Positions 17,156 through 24,953 of a stretch of DNA of 32,685 nucleotides are shown piece after piece. Under the pieces are notes generated by a model, which saw only the letters and a list, made by a program, of their open reading frames with translations, was not told the DNA's origin and searched no databases. Origin of the DNA: CBFDBF01 sp050287965 (lineage in GTDB: Bacteria > Pseudomonadota > Gammaproteobacteria > Chromatiales > Chromatiaceae); NCBI GenBank assembly GCA_050287965.1, contig JBNKCX010000034.1:1-32685 (forward strand). Direction: 5' to 3'. The position numbers and the translations under genes are program-made. Numbering within the stretch: the first letter of the stretch is position 1; each line of letters starts with the position of its first letter.

Positions 17156-17176
17156 CCTCGGCCCTCGGCCCTCGGT
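17156..17176. repeat. Short heptamer array CCTCGGC in the tolQ-tolR spacer
   Basis: Two perfect copies of CCTCGGC and one CCTCGGT lie head to tail, followed by a partial CCTG. The 102-nt tolQ-tolR spacer is unusually long for this operon. The unit does not share the AACT core of the other arrays, only the seven-base period. Confidence 0.85.
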
Positions 17177-17188
17177 CCTGAAACCTCT

Positions 17189-17860
17189 CTACGCATGGGC
17201 CTGCCGCTGGATAATCGAAGTAAACTCGTCCAGAAAATCCTCATAGCGGCCGTTCAGCCGCTCCACATCATTGGAGTAGCGGTTGTAGGCCACCACCGCC
17301 GGAATAGCCGCGAACAAACCCATGGCGGTGGCGATCAGGGCTTCGGCGATACCGGGCGCCACCAGCGACAGGGTTGCCTGCTTCACGTTACCCAGGGCGT
17401 GGAAAGAGTTCATGATGCCCCATACCGTACCGAACAGCCCCACGTAGGGGCTGGTGGAACCGACAGTGGCGAGAAAGGAGAGGTTGGTCTCCAATCCGTC
17501 CATTTCGCGGCTCATGGCCACGTGCATGGAACGCCTCACCCCCTCGACGATGGCCATGGGCTCGATGTCCGCATGGGTCTTCAGGCGAGTGAACTCCTGG
17601 AATCCCGCATGAAATATGTTGGCCATACCGGTGGTTCCGTCATCCTTATCGATCTGCCGGTAGAACTCCCCCAGGTCGCCGCCGGACCAGAAGCGTTCCT
17701 CAAACTGATCGGCCGCCTGGCGCGCCTTTTTCAACACCCGGGAACGATCGAATATCATGGTCCAGGAGATAACCGACGCCGCCATGAGCGAGGCCATAAC
17801 CAGTTGCACCAAGGGACTGGCATTGAGTACCAGTTGCAGGAAAGAAAGGTCACTCTGCAT
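17189..17860 (-). CDS. tolQ: Tol-Pal system protein TolQ
   Basis: Inner membrane channel subunit (MotA/ExbB family) of the Tol motor. The 223-residue product has three transmembrane helices (about 16-38, 127-150, 163-187) with the conserved SPYVGLFGTVWGIM block and the LIATAMGLFAAIPAVVAYN helix. The ATG at 17860 overlaps the end of ybgC by 11 nt. The C-terminus is close to E. coli's (230). Confidence 0.97.
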   Translation of the reverse strand: MQSDLSFLQLVLNASPLVQLVMASLMAASVISWTMIFDRSRVLKKARQAADQFEERFWSGGDLGEFYRQIDKDDGTTGMANIFHAGFQEFTRLKTHADIEPMAIVEGVRRSMHVAMSREMDGLETNLSFLATVGSTSPYVGLFGTVWGIMNSFHALGNVKQATLSLVAPGIAEALIATAMGLFAAIPAVVAYNRYSNDVERLNGRYEDFLDEFTSIIQRQAHA

Positions 17861-18269
17861 CTGCTATCTCCCGCGCCAGGTGCTCCGGAATAGCACAGGG
17901 ACGAAATCGATCAGCCGCGATACTTGCAATCTGCACGCTGCCGCTGCACAGGAGTTGTCCGCTTTTTTCTTCTTTGATCTCTTGCAGGAAAGTCATACTT
18001 GCCTTTTTCTGTTGCATCAACCTTACGCTCACTCGCAACGCATCGTTGAAACGGGCGGGCGCATGAAAATCCACTTCAACCCGGCGCACCGCGAAGATGA
18101 CGTTATCCTCCTCGATCAACCGGTCCTGTTCAAATCCGAGACTGCGCAGCCATTCGCTGCGCGCCCGCTCCATAAATTTCAGGTAATTGGCGTAATAAAC
18201 CACCCCCCCCGAATCGGTATCCTCGTAGTAGACCCTTACCGGCCAGATAAATTCCCTGGTTGAATTCAT
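17850..18269 (-). CDS. ybgC: Acyl-CoA thioesterase YbgC (Tol-Pal associated)
   Basis: Hotdog-fold thioesterase, 139 residues. The catalytic Asp motif YYEDTDSGGVVYYANYLKF and a following ERARSEW segment are typical of YbgC. E. coli YbgC hydrolyses short-chain acyl-CoA and associates with acyl carrier protein, and is the usual first gene of the tol-pal operon. It begins 15 nt after ruvB, so ruvCAB and tol-pal may share transcripts here. Confidence 0.95.
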   Translation of the reverse strand: MNSTREFIWPVRVYYEDTDSGGVVYYANYLKFMERARSEWLRSLGFEQDRLIEEDNVIFAVRRVEVDFHAPARFNDALRVSVRLMQQKKASMTFLQEIKEEKSGQLLCSGSVQIASIAADRFRPCAIPEHLAREIADAE

Positions 18270-18284
18270 AACCTTTATTGTTCT

Positions 18285-19334
18285 CTACTCTTCAAACAAA
18301 TCCTTGCTGGAGAGAGGCGCGTCCTCGGTCCGCGGTTTGGGTGAAAGACCGAAGTGCAGATACGCGGCCCGGGTGGCCGTCCTGCCGCGGGGGGTTCGCA
18401 TCAGAAAACCCTGCTGGATCAGGTAAGGCTCCAGCACATCTTCGATGGTTCCCCGCTCTTCGCCGATAGCTGCCGCCAGGCTGTCTATACCCACGGGTCC
18501 GCCGTCAAACTTCTCGATCACCGCCGAGAGCAGCTTGCGGTCCATGATATCGAAACCATTGCCGTCCACCTTCAGCATCCCCAGGGCCCTATCCGCCACT
18601 TCGGCCGTTATCCTCCCCTCCGCTTTGACCTGGGCATAATCCCGCACCCGCCGCAACAGCCGATTGGCGATACGCGGTGTTCCACGGGAGCGGCGGGCGA
18701 TCTCCCGGGCGCCCTCCAGATCGGCCCCGATATCCAGGATGCCGGCGGAACGCTGCACGATATGGGTGAGATCTTCCGTGGAATAGAACTCCAGCCGCTG
18801 AACGATACCGAAACGGTCACGCAACGGAGAAGTCAGCAGACCGGCTCGGGTGGTGGCGCCCACCAGGGTGAAGGGAGGAAGGTCCAGCTTGATGGAGCGG
18901 GCCGCCGGTCCCTCGCCGATGAGGATATCCAGCTGATAGTCCTCCATAGCGGGATAAAGAACCTCTTCCACCACCGGGCTGAGGCGGTGGATCTCATCCA
19001 CGAAAAGCACATCATGGGGTTCGAGATTGGTCAGCAGGGCGGCCAGGTCACCCGGCTTTTCCAGCACCGGACCGGAGGTGTGGCGTATGTTGACTTCCAT
19101 CTCGTTGGCGATAATGTGCGCCAGGGTGGTCTTCCCCAGACCCGGGGGCCCGAATATGAGCACATGGTCCAGGGCCTCGCTCCGTTCCCGCGCAGCATGG
19201 ATAAAGATATCCATCTGCTCCCGCACCACCGGCTGGCCGACATACTCCTGCAGCCGCCGGGGCCTGATGGCGCGATCCATGACGGCATCTTCGGAGCCGG
19301 CCTCGGGGGAAATGATTCGATCGGGAGGGGACAT
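18285..19334 (-). CDS. ruvB: Holliday junction branch migration ATPase RuvB
   Basis: AAA+ motor that drives branch migration with RuvA. The 349-residue product shows Walker A GPPGLGKT (62-69), Walker B DEIH (113-116), sensor GATTRAG and the winged helix TPRGR. Length is normal. The ATG at 19334 gives the family N-terminus (DRIISPE...). It has no Shine-Dalgarno sequence: the heptamer array at 19340-19374 stands in its place, with CCCCC next to the start. Confidence 0.98.
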   Translation of the reverse strand: MSPPDRIISPEAGSEDAVMDRAIRPRRLQEYVGQPVVREQMDIFIHAARERSEALDHVLIFGPPGLGKTTLAHIIANEMEVNIRHTSGPVLEKPGDLAALLTNLEPHDVLFVDEIHRLSPVVEEVLYPAMEDYQLDILIGEGPAARSIKLDLPPFTLVGATTRAGLLTSPLRDRFGIVQRLEFYSTEDLTHIVQRSAGILDIGADLEGAREIARRSRGTPRIANRLLRRVRDYAQVKAEGRITAEVADRALGMLKVDGNGFDIMDRKLLSAVIEKFDGGPVGIDSLAAAIGEERGTIEDVLEPYLIQQGFLMRTPRGRTATRAAYLHFGLSPKPRTEDAPLSSKDLFEE

Positions 19335-19339
19335 GGGGG

Positions 19340-19374
19340 AGTTATCAGTTGTCAGTTATCAGTTGTCAGTTGTC
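19340..19374. repeat. Heptamer array AGTT(A/G)TC in the ruvA-ruvB spacer
   Basis: Five consecutive units read AGTTATC, AGTTGTC, AGTTATC, AGTTGTC, AGTTGTC. On the transcribed strand they are rotations of TAACTGA and CAACTGA. The array occupies most of the 56-nt ruvA-ruvB spacer and ends 5 nt before the ruvB ATG, where a ribosome-binding site should be. Confidence 0.93.
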
Positions 19375-19390
19375 AGGGGTGTTTCCATAC

Positions 19391-19996
19391 CTATCCGGCC
19401 ACGCTCTTCAGCGCCGCGCGGATCAGTTCCTCGCTGGAGAGTCCCTGCTGTTCCACGCCGCGCACCATGCGACTGGCGTCATTGGGTTTGTATCCGAGGG
19501 CAATCAAGGCCCCCACCGCCTCGGCAACCGGTGTCTCACCCGGTCGCTCCGCCGCCAAGACCGATGTTGCGGACACACCTTCCGTCATGCCCAGCTTTTC
19601 CAGACGGTCCCGCATCTCCACAATCAAACGCTCCGCGGTTTTCTTGCCGATCCCGGGCAGCCGCACCAGGGTTGAGACATCATTGCCCTGAACACAGGCG
19701 GAAAAGGCCTCCGCACTCATGCCGGAAAGAATAGCCAGGGCCATTTTCGCCCCCACCCCACTGACCTTGAGCAGGACCCGGAACAGGGATCGCTCCGACT
19801 CGCTGCCGAAACCGTAGAGGACGTGGGCGTCCTCCCGCACCACCAGATGGGTCAGAAGCGTTACCTGCTCTCCCGGGGACGGCAGGTTATAAAAGGTGGA
19901 CATGGGCGCTTCCACTTCATAGCCCACGCCGTTCACCTCCAGCAGCAGAAAAGGCGGGTGTTTGCTGATGATCTCCCCGCGCAGCCGGCCGATCAT
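19391..19996 (-). CDS. ruvA: Holliday junction DNA helicase subunit RuvA
   Basis: Tetrameric junction-binding protein, 201 residues. An N-terminal OB fold (MIGRLRGEI...VNGVGYEVEAP), two helix-hairpin-helix motifs (VSGVGAKMALAIL and LPGIGKKTAERLIVEM) and the C-terminal RuvB-binding helix bundle are all visible. Overlaps the ruvC end by 4 nt. Confidence 0.97.
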   Translation of the reverse strand: MIGRLRGEIISKHPPFLLLEVNGVGYEVEAPMSTFYNLPSPGEQVTLLTHLVVREDAHVLYGFGSESERSLFRVLLKVSGVGAKMALAILSGMSAEAFSACVQGNDVSTLVRLPGIGKKTAERLIVEMRDRLEKLGMTEGVSATSVLAAERPGETPVAEAVGALIALGYKPNDASRMVRGVEQQGLSSEELIRAALKSVAG

Positions 19997-20499
19997 CCCC
20001 GTTCTCCCATAGCCTGCGCCAGTTTTTGCAACGTGCTCCCGGCATGGGCGTGGCTGATGGCCACCGCCAACGCGTCACTCTGATCCGCGGTCAGGTCACC
20101 CTTCACCTGGAGTATCAGCCTTACCATGTGTTCAACCTGTCCCTTGGCGGCGGCACCGGTGCCGACCACCGCCTGTTTGATCATCCGTGGCGTATATTCC
20201 GTGACCGTCAGACCGGCGGCCACGCCGGCACATATGGCCGCTCCCCGGGCCTGGCCCAGTTTCAGCGCCGATGCCGCATTCTTTGCGACAAAGACCTGTT
20301 CCACCGCCATCTCCTGGGGCCGGTGATCGGCGATAACTTCAGCGATTCCCTTGTATATCTCGCCCAGCCGCTGGGCCAGATCCCCCCCTTTGGTGGCAAT
20401 GCAGCCGCTGACCACGTGGACGCTTCGAGTACCGTCACTGTCGATCACCCCGTACCCCGTAATCCGGGAACCGGGATCGATTCCGAGGATGCGGCGCAT
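19993..20499 (-). CDS. ruvC: Crossover junction endodeoxyribonuclease RuvC
   Basis: Holliday junction resolvase, 168 residues. The four acidic catalytic residues are D8 (GIDPG), E67 (AVEQVF), D139 and D142 (TADQSDALA). The ATG at 20499 was chosen because it gives the family N-terminus (RRILGIDPG); the open frame runs 25 codons further without similarity. The 129-nt gap up to yebC shows nothing recognisable. Confidence 0.97.
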   Translation of the reverse strand: MRRILGIDPGSRITGYGVIDSDGTRSVHVVSGCIATKGGDLAQRLGEIYKGIAEVIADHRPQEMAVEQVFVAKNAASALKLGQARGAAICAGVAAGLTVTEYTPRMIKQAVVGTGAAAKGQVEHMVRLILQVKGDLTADQSDALAVAISHAHAGSTLQKLAQAMGERG

Positions 20500-20628
20500 G
20501 GACTCGGATCTGTTGGCTTGGCGGCCGCGGGATGACAGTGCTCTATTCCTCCAGGATCTGTTTCGGTCTGTCACACAAACCGTTGTAACAGTGTATCCAC
20601 ATCGGCGTTCGGGGACACCTTCACTCTA

Positions 20629-21375
20629 TTAACCCAGTGCTTCCAGGATCTCGTCGGCGATATCGGCGTTGGTATAGACCTCCTGCACATCGTCCAGATC
20701 CTCCAGGGCATCTACCATTTTCAATAATTTCTCAGCCGTTTCCTGGTCCAGCTCCGCCCGGGTGGACGCTTCAAAGGTCACCTCGGCATTATCCGGTACA
20801 TGTCCGGCGGACACCATGGCGTCCTTTATTTCCGAGAAGCCCTCCGGCGTGGTCAACACGTCAATGGAACCGTCCTCATTCGTCACCACGTCGTCGGCTC
20901 CCGCTTCCAGGGCCGCTTCCATGAGGACATCTTCGTTCGCACCCGGCGCGTAACTGATAATGCCCTGCTTACTGAAGAGATAGGCTACCGAACCGTCGGT
21001 ACCCAGATTACCTCCATGTTTGGTAAAGGCATGCCGCACCTCGGATGCGGTACGGTTACGGTTATCCGTCATGCAATCCACCAGCACCGCCGTTCCCCCG
21101 GGGCCGTATCCTTCGTAACGGATCTCGTCGTAGTTCTCACCTTCACCCGCTCCGGCGCCACGTTTTACGGCGCGATCGATGGTGTCCTTCGGGACATTGG
21201 CGCCGTTGGCCTTATCCACCGCCAGACGCAATCTCGGGTTGGTTTCCACATCGCCGCCGCCTTCCTTGGCCGCCACCGTCACTTCCCGCAGCAGTTTGGT
21301 CCAGATCTTTCCCCGTTTTTTGTCGTTGGCGGCCTTTCTATGCTTGATGTTGGCCCATTTACTGTGTCCAGCCAT
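20629..21375 (-). CDS. yebC: YebC/PmpR-family regulatory protein (TACO1 family)
   Basis: A 248-residue member of the YebC/TACO1 family, variously reported as a transcription regulator and as a translation factor easing polyproline stalling. The N-terminus AGHSKWANIKHRKAAND and the GYGPGG(T/V)A block are family signatures. The ATG at 21375 has GAGAGGG 6 nt upstream; the frame reaches 21534 without a better start. It precedes ruvC, as is usual. Confidence 0.96.
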   Translation of the reverse strand: MAGHSKWANIKHRKAANDKKRGKIWTKLLREVTVAAKEGGGDVETNPRLRLAVDKANGANVPKDTIDRAVKRGAGAGEGENYDEIRYEGYGPGGTAVLVDCMTDNRNRTASEVRHAFTKHGGNLGTDGSVAYLFSKQGIISYAPGANEDVLMEAALEAGADDVVTNEDGSIDVLTTPEGFSEIKDAMVSAGHVPDNAEVTFEASTRAELDQETAEKLLKMVDALEDLDDVQEVYTNADIADEILEALG

Positions 21376-21406
21376 GTATAACCCTCTCAATTCACACAAG
21401 GAACCT

Positions 21407-21420
21407 TTACGGCTCCGTAA
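21407..21420. promoter_or_regulatory. 14-bp palindrome upstream of yebC
   Basis: TTACGG-CT-CCGTAA lies 32 nt before the yebC start in the 100-nt gap after the hydrolase gene. It could be an operator or a small hairpin. No -35/-10 pair is evident beside it. Confidence 0.35.
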
Positions 21421-21475
21421 TTGGGAGGGAAGTTTACCACTCCGGAAGTCGCTCAGAAACTCGGGCCCCTGGTAT

Positions 21476-22162
21476 CTATACCGCCGCTTCGGGCCCGGGA
21501 AAGTATCCGTGGTGTAGAAAGTGACACACTTCACGGGCCACCGCCGGGGAGAAAAGCATGCTGGTGTGGCTGGTATCCATTATGCGCACGGCGGCCCCGG
21601 GAAGCCTGGCCTCCGCCACCGCAACGGTGCCGTCGCCGGGGGCCGCAAATCCACCCAGGATTCGCCCCACCCCCACCCCCAGGGTTCCGGCGATCACCCC
21701 CAGATCCCGCCGGGCGTTCCAGGCCGGGGCATCCCCCAGAAGCCCCCGCTCCGTGCTGCGTCCCAGAATCGGCCGTAACCAACGGGACCCGGCCATATGC
21801 TCCGCCACACTGCTGCCCAGCACCGGCGACCCCATCAGGACCACCCGGCCGGGCGGCAGATTGGGATACTGTTCAAACAGGTGCAGCAGTATGATGCCGC
21901 CCAGGCTGTGGCCTACGAGATGAATTTTATCGGCGTTCAGCCGCTTCAGATAATAGCCCAGCTGCCGGGCGTTCTCCGCCGGAGAGCGCTGGATGGAACG
22001 GTAATGAAAATGGCTCGGCGCAAAACCGCATGCCTGCAGCCGTGACCCCAGCCATCTCATCTCCAGACCGGTCATCCAGATGCCGTGCACCAGCACCACC
22101 GCCCCTCCTTCCCTGTACCGAGCGGGGTTTAGGTTTCCATTGTCCTTATCTTGTGCTTTCAT
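21476..22162 (-). CDS. Alpha/beta-hydrolase, lipase/PGAP1-like
   Basis: A 228-residue alpha/beta-hydrolase. The oxyanion region VLVHGIW (about 23-29), nucleophile elbow GHSLGG (Ser about 87), an Asp in PGDGTV and a late DTSHTSMLFS His complete a plausible Ser-Asp-His triad. The pattern fits the lipase/PGAP1-like group. No signal peptide is seen, so it is probably cytoplasmic. Substrate unknown. It opens the long minus-strand block and is divergent from the HDOD gene with only 29 nt between starts. Confidence 0.82.
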   Translation of the reverse strand: MKAQDKDNGNLNPARYREGGAVVLVHGIWMTGLEMRWLGSRLQACGFAPSHFHYRSIQRSPAENARQLGYYLKRLNADKIHLVGHSLGGIILLHLFEQYPNLPPGRVVLMGSPVLGSSVAEHMAGSRWLRPILGRSTERGLLGDAPAWNARRDLGVIAGTLGVGVGRILGGFAAPGDGTVAVAEARLPGAAVRIMDTSHTSMLFSPAVAREVCHFLHHGYFPGPEAAV

Positions 22163-22191
22163 AATCCGCTTTCATGGGAGGATGGTCGCAT

Positions 22192-23577
22192 ATGCCTAAA
22201 ACCCTCGGTGAATGGATTCAGTTCCTTGGGAAACGCCCCCTGCCGGCGATGGCCGCGTCCAAGGACCAGGTGACCCGGCTATTAAACAACAGTAACGCCA
22301 CCAATACCGATCTGCAGCGGATTATCGGCCGCGATCCGGGATTTTCCCTGGACCTGTTCCGTCACTACGCCGGTACCGCAGGATCCCTCAAAGAGGCGCC
22401 CGGCAGCCTGGTCCACGCCATCTCTCTGATAGGACAGACCTCCCTCTCGAACCTCCTGCAGCGACTGCCGGTACTGGATCAGCCACCTGGGGAACGGGAC
22501 GGAACAGGGCTGGCGCGCTGTTACTCCCGGGCCGTTCATGCCTCCCACTACGCCCACCGCTGGGGCATTGATAGAGAGGATAGCAATCCTGAGGAGCTGG
22601 GGCTCGCGGCACTCCTCTATAGCTGCGGGGAGATGGCCCTGCGGACCCACGCCGGTGAAGAGATGGAGCGGATCGAAGCCCGCGTGACCGCCGGTGCCGA
22701 TTATGCCAGCGGATCCCGCGCCGTGCTCGGCTTCACCCTGCAACAACTCGGTATAGCCCTGGCCGAACTGTGGCACCTGCCGCCGCTGGTCACTTCCGCC
22801 CTGGCCGAGGGCTGGCCGTCACAGATCCGGCCGCAGAAGGTGGTACTGGCGACGGCGCTGGCCCGGGAGACGGAACGGAACTGGGATAGCGCGGAAACCA
22901 GAGACCTGACGGACCTCCTCGCCGAGATCCAGCACATCTCCCCCGACCGGGCCACTGCCAGGCTCCATTCCCTGGCCGCGGAGACCGCCCGGGACATGCA
23001 GGAACTGCCGTTGCCCCTTACCGCCGCACGCCTGGTGAGCCTCGTCCCGGTCCCGAAACAGACAACGCAACAGGCGGCCGCTCCCGCGGCGGCGGATATT
23101 TCAGCGGAGACCGCCGCCATCCCTATCCCCGCCAATGCGCTGCAGCAACAGCTTGCCAGGATTACCACCCGGATGCAGAAGGAGATCGGTCTGAACCGGG
23201 TCATGTTTGCCGTACTCAACCGCGACCGCCAGGGGATTAAGGCGCGATTCGTGGCGGGGGGCGGTAAAGATGACCCGATCCGCCGTTTCAGCTGCCGGCG
23301 GGATAGGCACAATCTTTTTTCCGTACTCCTTTCCAAACCGCAGGCTTTCTGGTTTAAAGCAGACAACAGGGAAAAGTACCTGCCCATGATCCCGGAGGTC
23401 CTGCGGGAAGCGGTCGATATCAGAGGTTTTTTTATTATGTCCATCTACGTGCGCAACAAACCGGTCGGACTCCTGTACGCCGACTCGGAGAATCCGGAAA
23501 CCCTTGACGAGGAGGGCTACGGAAGATTCAAACAGCTCTGCCAGCAGCTCTGTAACCAGTTGGCGGGGGGGCGATAA
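22192..23577 (+). CDS. HDOD-domain signalling protein with C-terminal GAF-like domain
   Basis: A 461-residue product. Residues about 15-260 are an HDOD domain, an HD-related fold without the catalytic HD pair that is often found in signalling proteins. Recognisable features are LQRIIGRDPGFSLDLFR, AISLIGQTSLSNLL and LGLAALLYSCGEM. A linker rich in Ala/Gln follows, then a GAF-like segment from about 310 with YVRNKPVGLLYADSE, which may bind a small ligand. The ATG at 22192 is preceded by GGGAGG 10 nt upstream; an ATG at 22174 overlaps that site. The gene ends directly against the radical SAM start with no spacer, so the two are probably coupled. Confidence 0.82.
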   Translation: MPKTLGEWIQFLGKRPLPAMAASKDQVTRLLNNSNATNTDLQRIIGRDPGFSLDLFRHYAGTAGSLKEAPGSLVHAISLIGQTSLSNLLQRLPVLDQPPGERDGTGLARCYSRAVHASHYAHRWGIDREDSNPEELGLAALLYSCGEMALRTHAGEEMERIEARVTAGADYASGSRAVLGFTLQQLGIALAELWHLPPLVTSALAEGWPSQIRPQKVVLATALARETERNWDSAETRDLTDLLAEIQHISPDRATARLHSLAAETARDMQELPLPLTAARLVSLVPVPKQTTQQAAAPAAADISAETAAIPIPANALQQQLARITTRMQKEIGLNRVMFAVLNRDRQGIKARFVAGGGKDDPIRRFSCRRDRHNLFSVLLSKPQAFWFKADNREKYLPMIPEVLREAVDIRGFFIMSIYVRNKPVGLLYADSENPETLDEEGYGRFKQLCQQLCNQLAGGR

Positions 23578-24174
23578 GTGGGAGAAATAAGTTATCGGAT
23601 CGGCGACCGGCTCTATCTGAACATCACCGACCGCTGCACCCTGGAATGCGCCTTCTGCCCGAAAAACCGCGGCAGTTTTCAGGTCCATGAGTATGACCTG
23701 GCCCTGGACCACCGTCCCTCCGCGGAGGAGATCATTGCAAATATCGACGACCCCACGACCTATTCGGAAGTGGTGTTCTGCGGCTATGGCGAACCGACCC
23801 TGCGGCTAAAGGTCCTGCTGGAGGTGGCCCGCTGGATCAAGGCCCGGGGCGGTAAGGTACGGGTCAATACCGACGGCCTGGCCAACCTGGTACATAAACG
23901 CAACGTTCTGCCGGAACTGGCGGGGTGCGTGGACAGCCTGTCCGTATCCTTGAACGCCCAGAATGAAGAGGTCTACAACCGCCACTGCCTGCCGGCCCTG
24001 CCCGGCTCCTACAGTGCCATGCTGGAGTTCTTGAAACAGGCCCCCGACTACATTTCCGAGGTCTCGGCCACCGCCATCGACGGGCTGGAAGGGGTGGACA
24101 TTGCGGCCTGCGAACAGATTGCGCGGGGGCTGGGCGTGGAATTCCGCAGACGGACCCTGGGACTGGTAGGTTAG
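23578..24174 (+). CDS. TatD-associated radical SAM protein
   Basis: A 198-residue radical SAM protein with CxxxCxxC at 22-29 (RCTLECAFC) and the following CGYGEPTLR glycine motif. It matches my memory of the TatD-linked radical SAM family (about 190 residues), whose reaction is unknown. It starts with GTG immediately after the HDOD stop codon. Its last residues and stop codon fall in the TAGGT array: the stop is in the second repeat unit. Because length equals the family norm, I do not think it is truncated, though the native last few residues may have been replaced. The window's tatD homologue is 16 kb away. Confidence 0.85.
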   Translation: MGEISYRIGDRLYLNITDRCTLECAFCPKNRGSFQVHEYDLALDHRPSAEEIIANIDDPTTYSEVVFCGYGEPTLRLKVLLEVARWIKARGGKVRVNTDGLANLVHKRNVLPELAGCVDSLSVSLNAQNEEVYNRHCLPALPGSYSAMLEFLKQAPDYISEVSATAIDGLEGVDIAACEQIARGLGVEFRRRTLGLVG

Positions 24175-24226
24175 GTTAGGTTAGGTTAGGTTAGGTTAGG
24201 TTAGGTTAGGTTAGGTTAGGTTAGGT
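24167..24226. repeat. Pentamer array (TAGGT)12 at the end of the radical SAM gene
   Basis: Twelve perfect copies of TAGGT (also readable as TTAGG) start inside the coding region and extend 52 nt beyond the stop. A 15-nt cycle of the unit contains TAG in every forward frame and TAA in every reverse frame, so no frame can read through it. Confidence 0.97.
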
Positions 24227-24291
24227 GACTTGAACCGTGCCCCCGGCTGTGTAACCATCCCGCCCCCGAAGAACCTCTTATTATTCCCAAG

Positions 24292-24933
24292 ATGACCAAG
24301 AAATCAGCCACAAAACAGCCGCTGGCTATCAATCTTCATAGCAAATCCAGGGTATTGAGTATCGAATTCGCCGACGGCAAGCGCTTCGAACTCCCCTGCG
24401 AGTACCTACGTGTCTTCTCCCCCGCCAGGGAGGTCCGCACCATGGAAGGACCGGTAACGGGCAAGGAGGAGGTCAATATCGTACAGATAGAGCCGCAGGG
24501 GCAGTACGCCGTCCGGCTCCATTTCGATGACGGCCACGACACCGGGATCTACTCCTGGGACACCCTGTACCAACTGGGAGAGAGGCAGAAAGAAAACTGG
24601 GAAGGTTATCTCCGGCGTCTGGAACAGAGCGGCTACTCCCGGGAAGCATCCCCTGACACCGGCCCCCGCCGCATTCAGCTGTTGTACTTCACCTACCTGA
24701 TAAAGAAATTCGGCAAGGAATCGGAGGAGATATCCCTCCCCGACTCGGTTACCGACGTGGAAAAACTGCTCGCCTGGCTGCGCCGGAAAAGCCCCATCTA
24801 CGCCCAGATGCTGCGGGAGGGCTCGTTCCGGGTCACCGTGAACAAACAGTTCTCGGAGACCTTTACCCGCCTCGAAAACGGTGACGAAGTGGCGCTGATC
24901 CCCAACTCACCCTATCCGCCGCCGGCGGAATAA
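24292..24933 (+). CDS. DUF971 protein fused to a MoaD/ThiS-like domain
   Basis: A 213-residue two-domain protein. Residues about 13-112 are a DUF971 (gamma-butyrobetaine hydroxylase N-terminal-like) domain with the phrases FELPCEYLRVFSPAREV and VRLHFDDGHDTGIYSWDTLYQLG. Residues about 127-205 resemble the MoaD/ThiS ubiquitin-like fold (FGKESEEISLP...VTVNKQF...LENGDEVALIP). The diglycine tail needed for MoaD or ThiS thiocarboxylation is absent; the protein ends in YPPPAE. Free DUF971 proteins are linked to iron-sulfur or heme maturation. Function of the fusion is unknown. It starts 65 nt after the TAGGT array without an evident ribosome-binding site. Confidence 0.8.
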   Translation: MTKKSATKQPLAINLHSKSRVLSIEFADGKRFELPCEYLRVFSPAREVRTMEGPVTGKEEVNIVQIEPQGQYAVRLHFDDGHDTGIYSWDTLYQLGERQKENWEGYLRRLEQSGYSREASPDTGPRRIQLLYFTYLIKKFGKESEEISLPDSVTDVEKLLAWLRRKSPIYAQMLREGSFRVTVNKQFSETFTRLENGDEVALIPNSPYPPPAE

Positions 24934-24953
24934 CGGCACCACCATATCGCCCT

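Noticed and set aside
23578..24174. Radical SAM gene as a repeat-truncated pseudogene
   Set aside because: Its 198 residues match the usual family length of about 190, so the array probably only altered the last few residues.
24167..24226. TTAGG repeats as a telomere
   Set aside because: TTAGG is the arthropod telomere unit, but this array is 60 bp, internal, and inside a bacterial operon. The match is coincidental.
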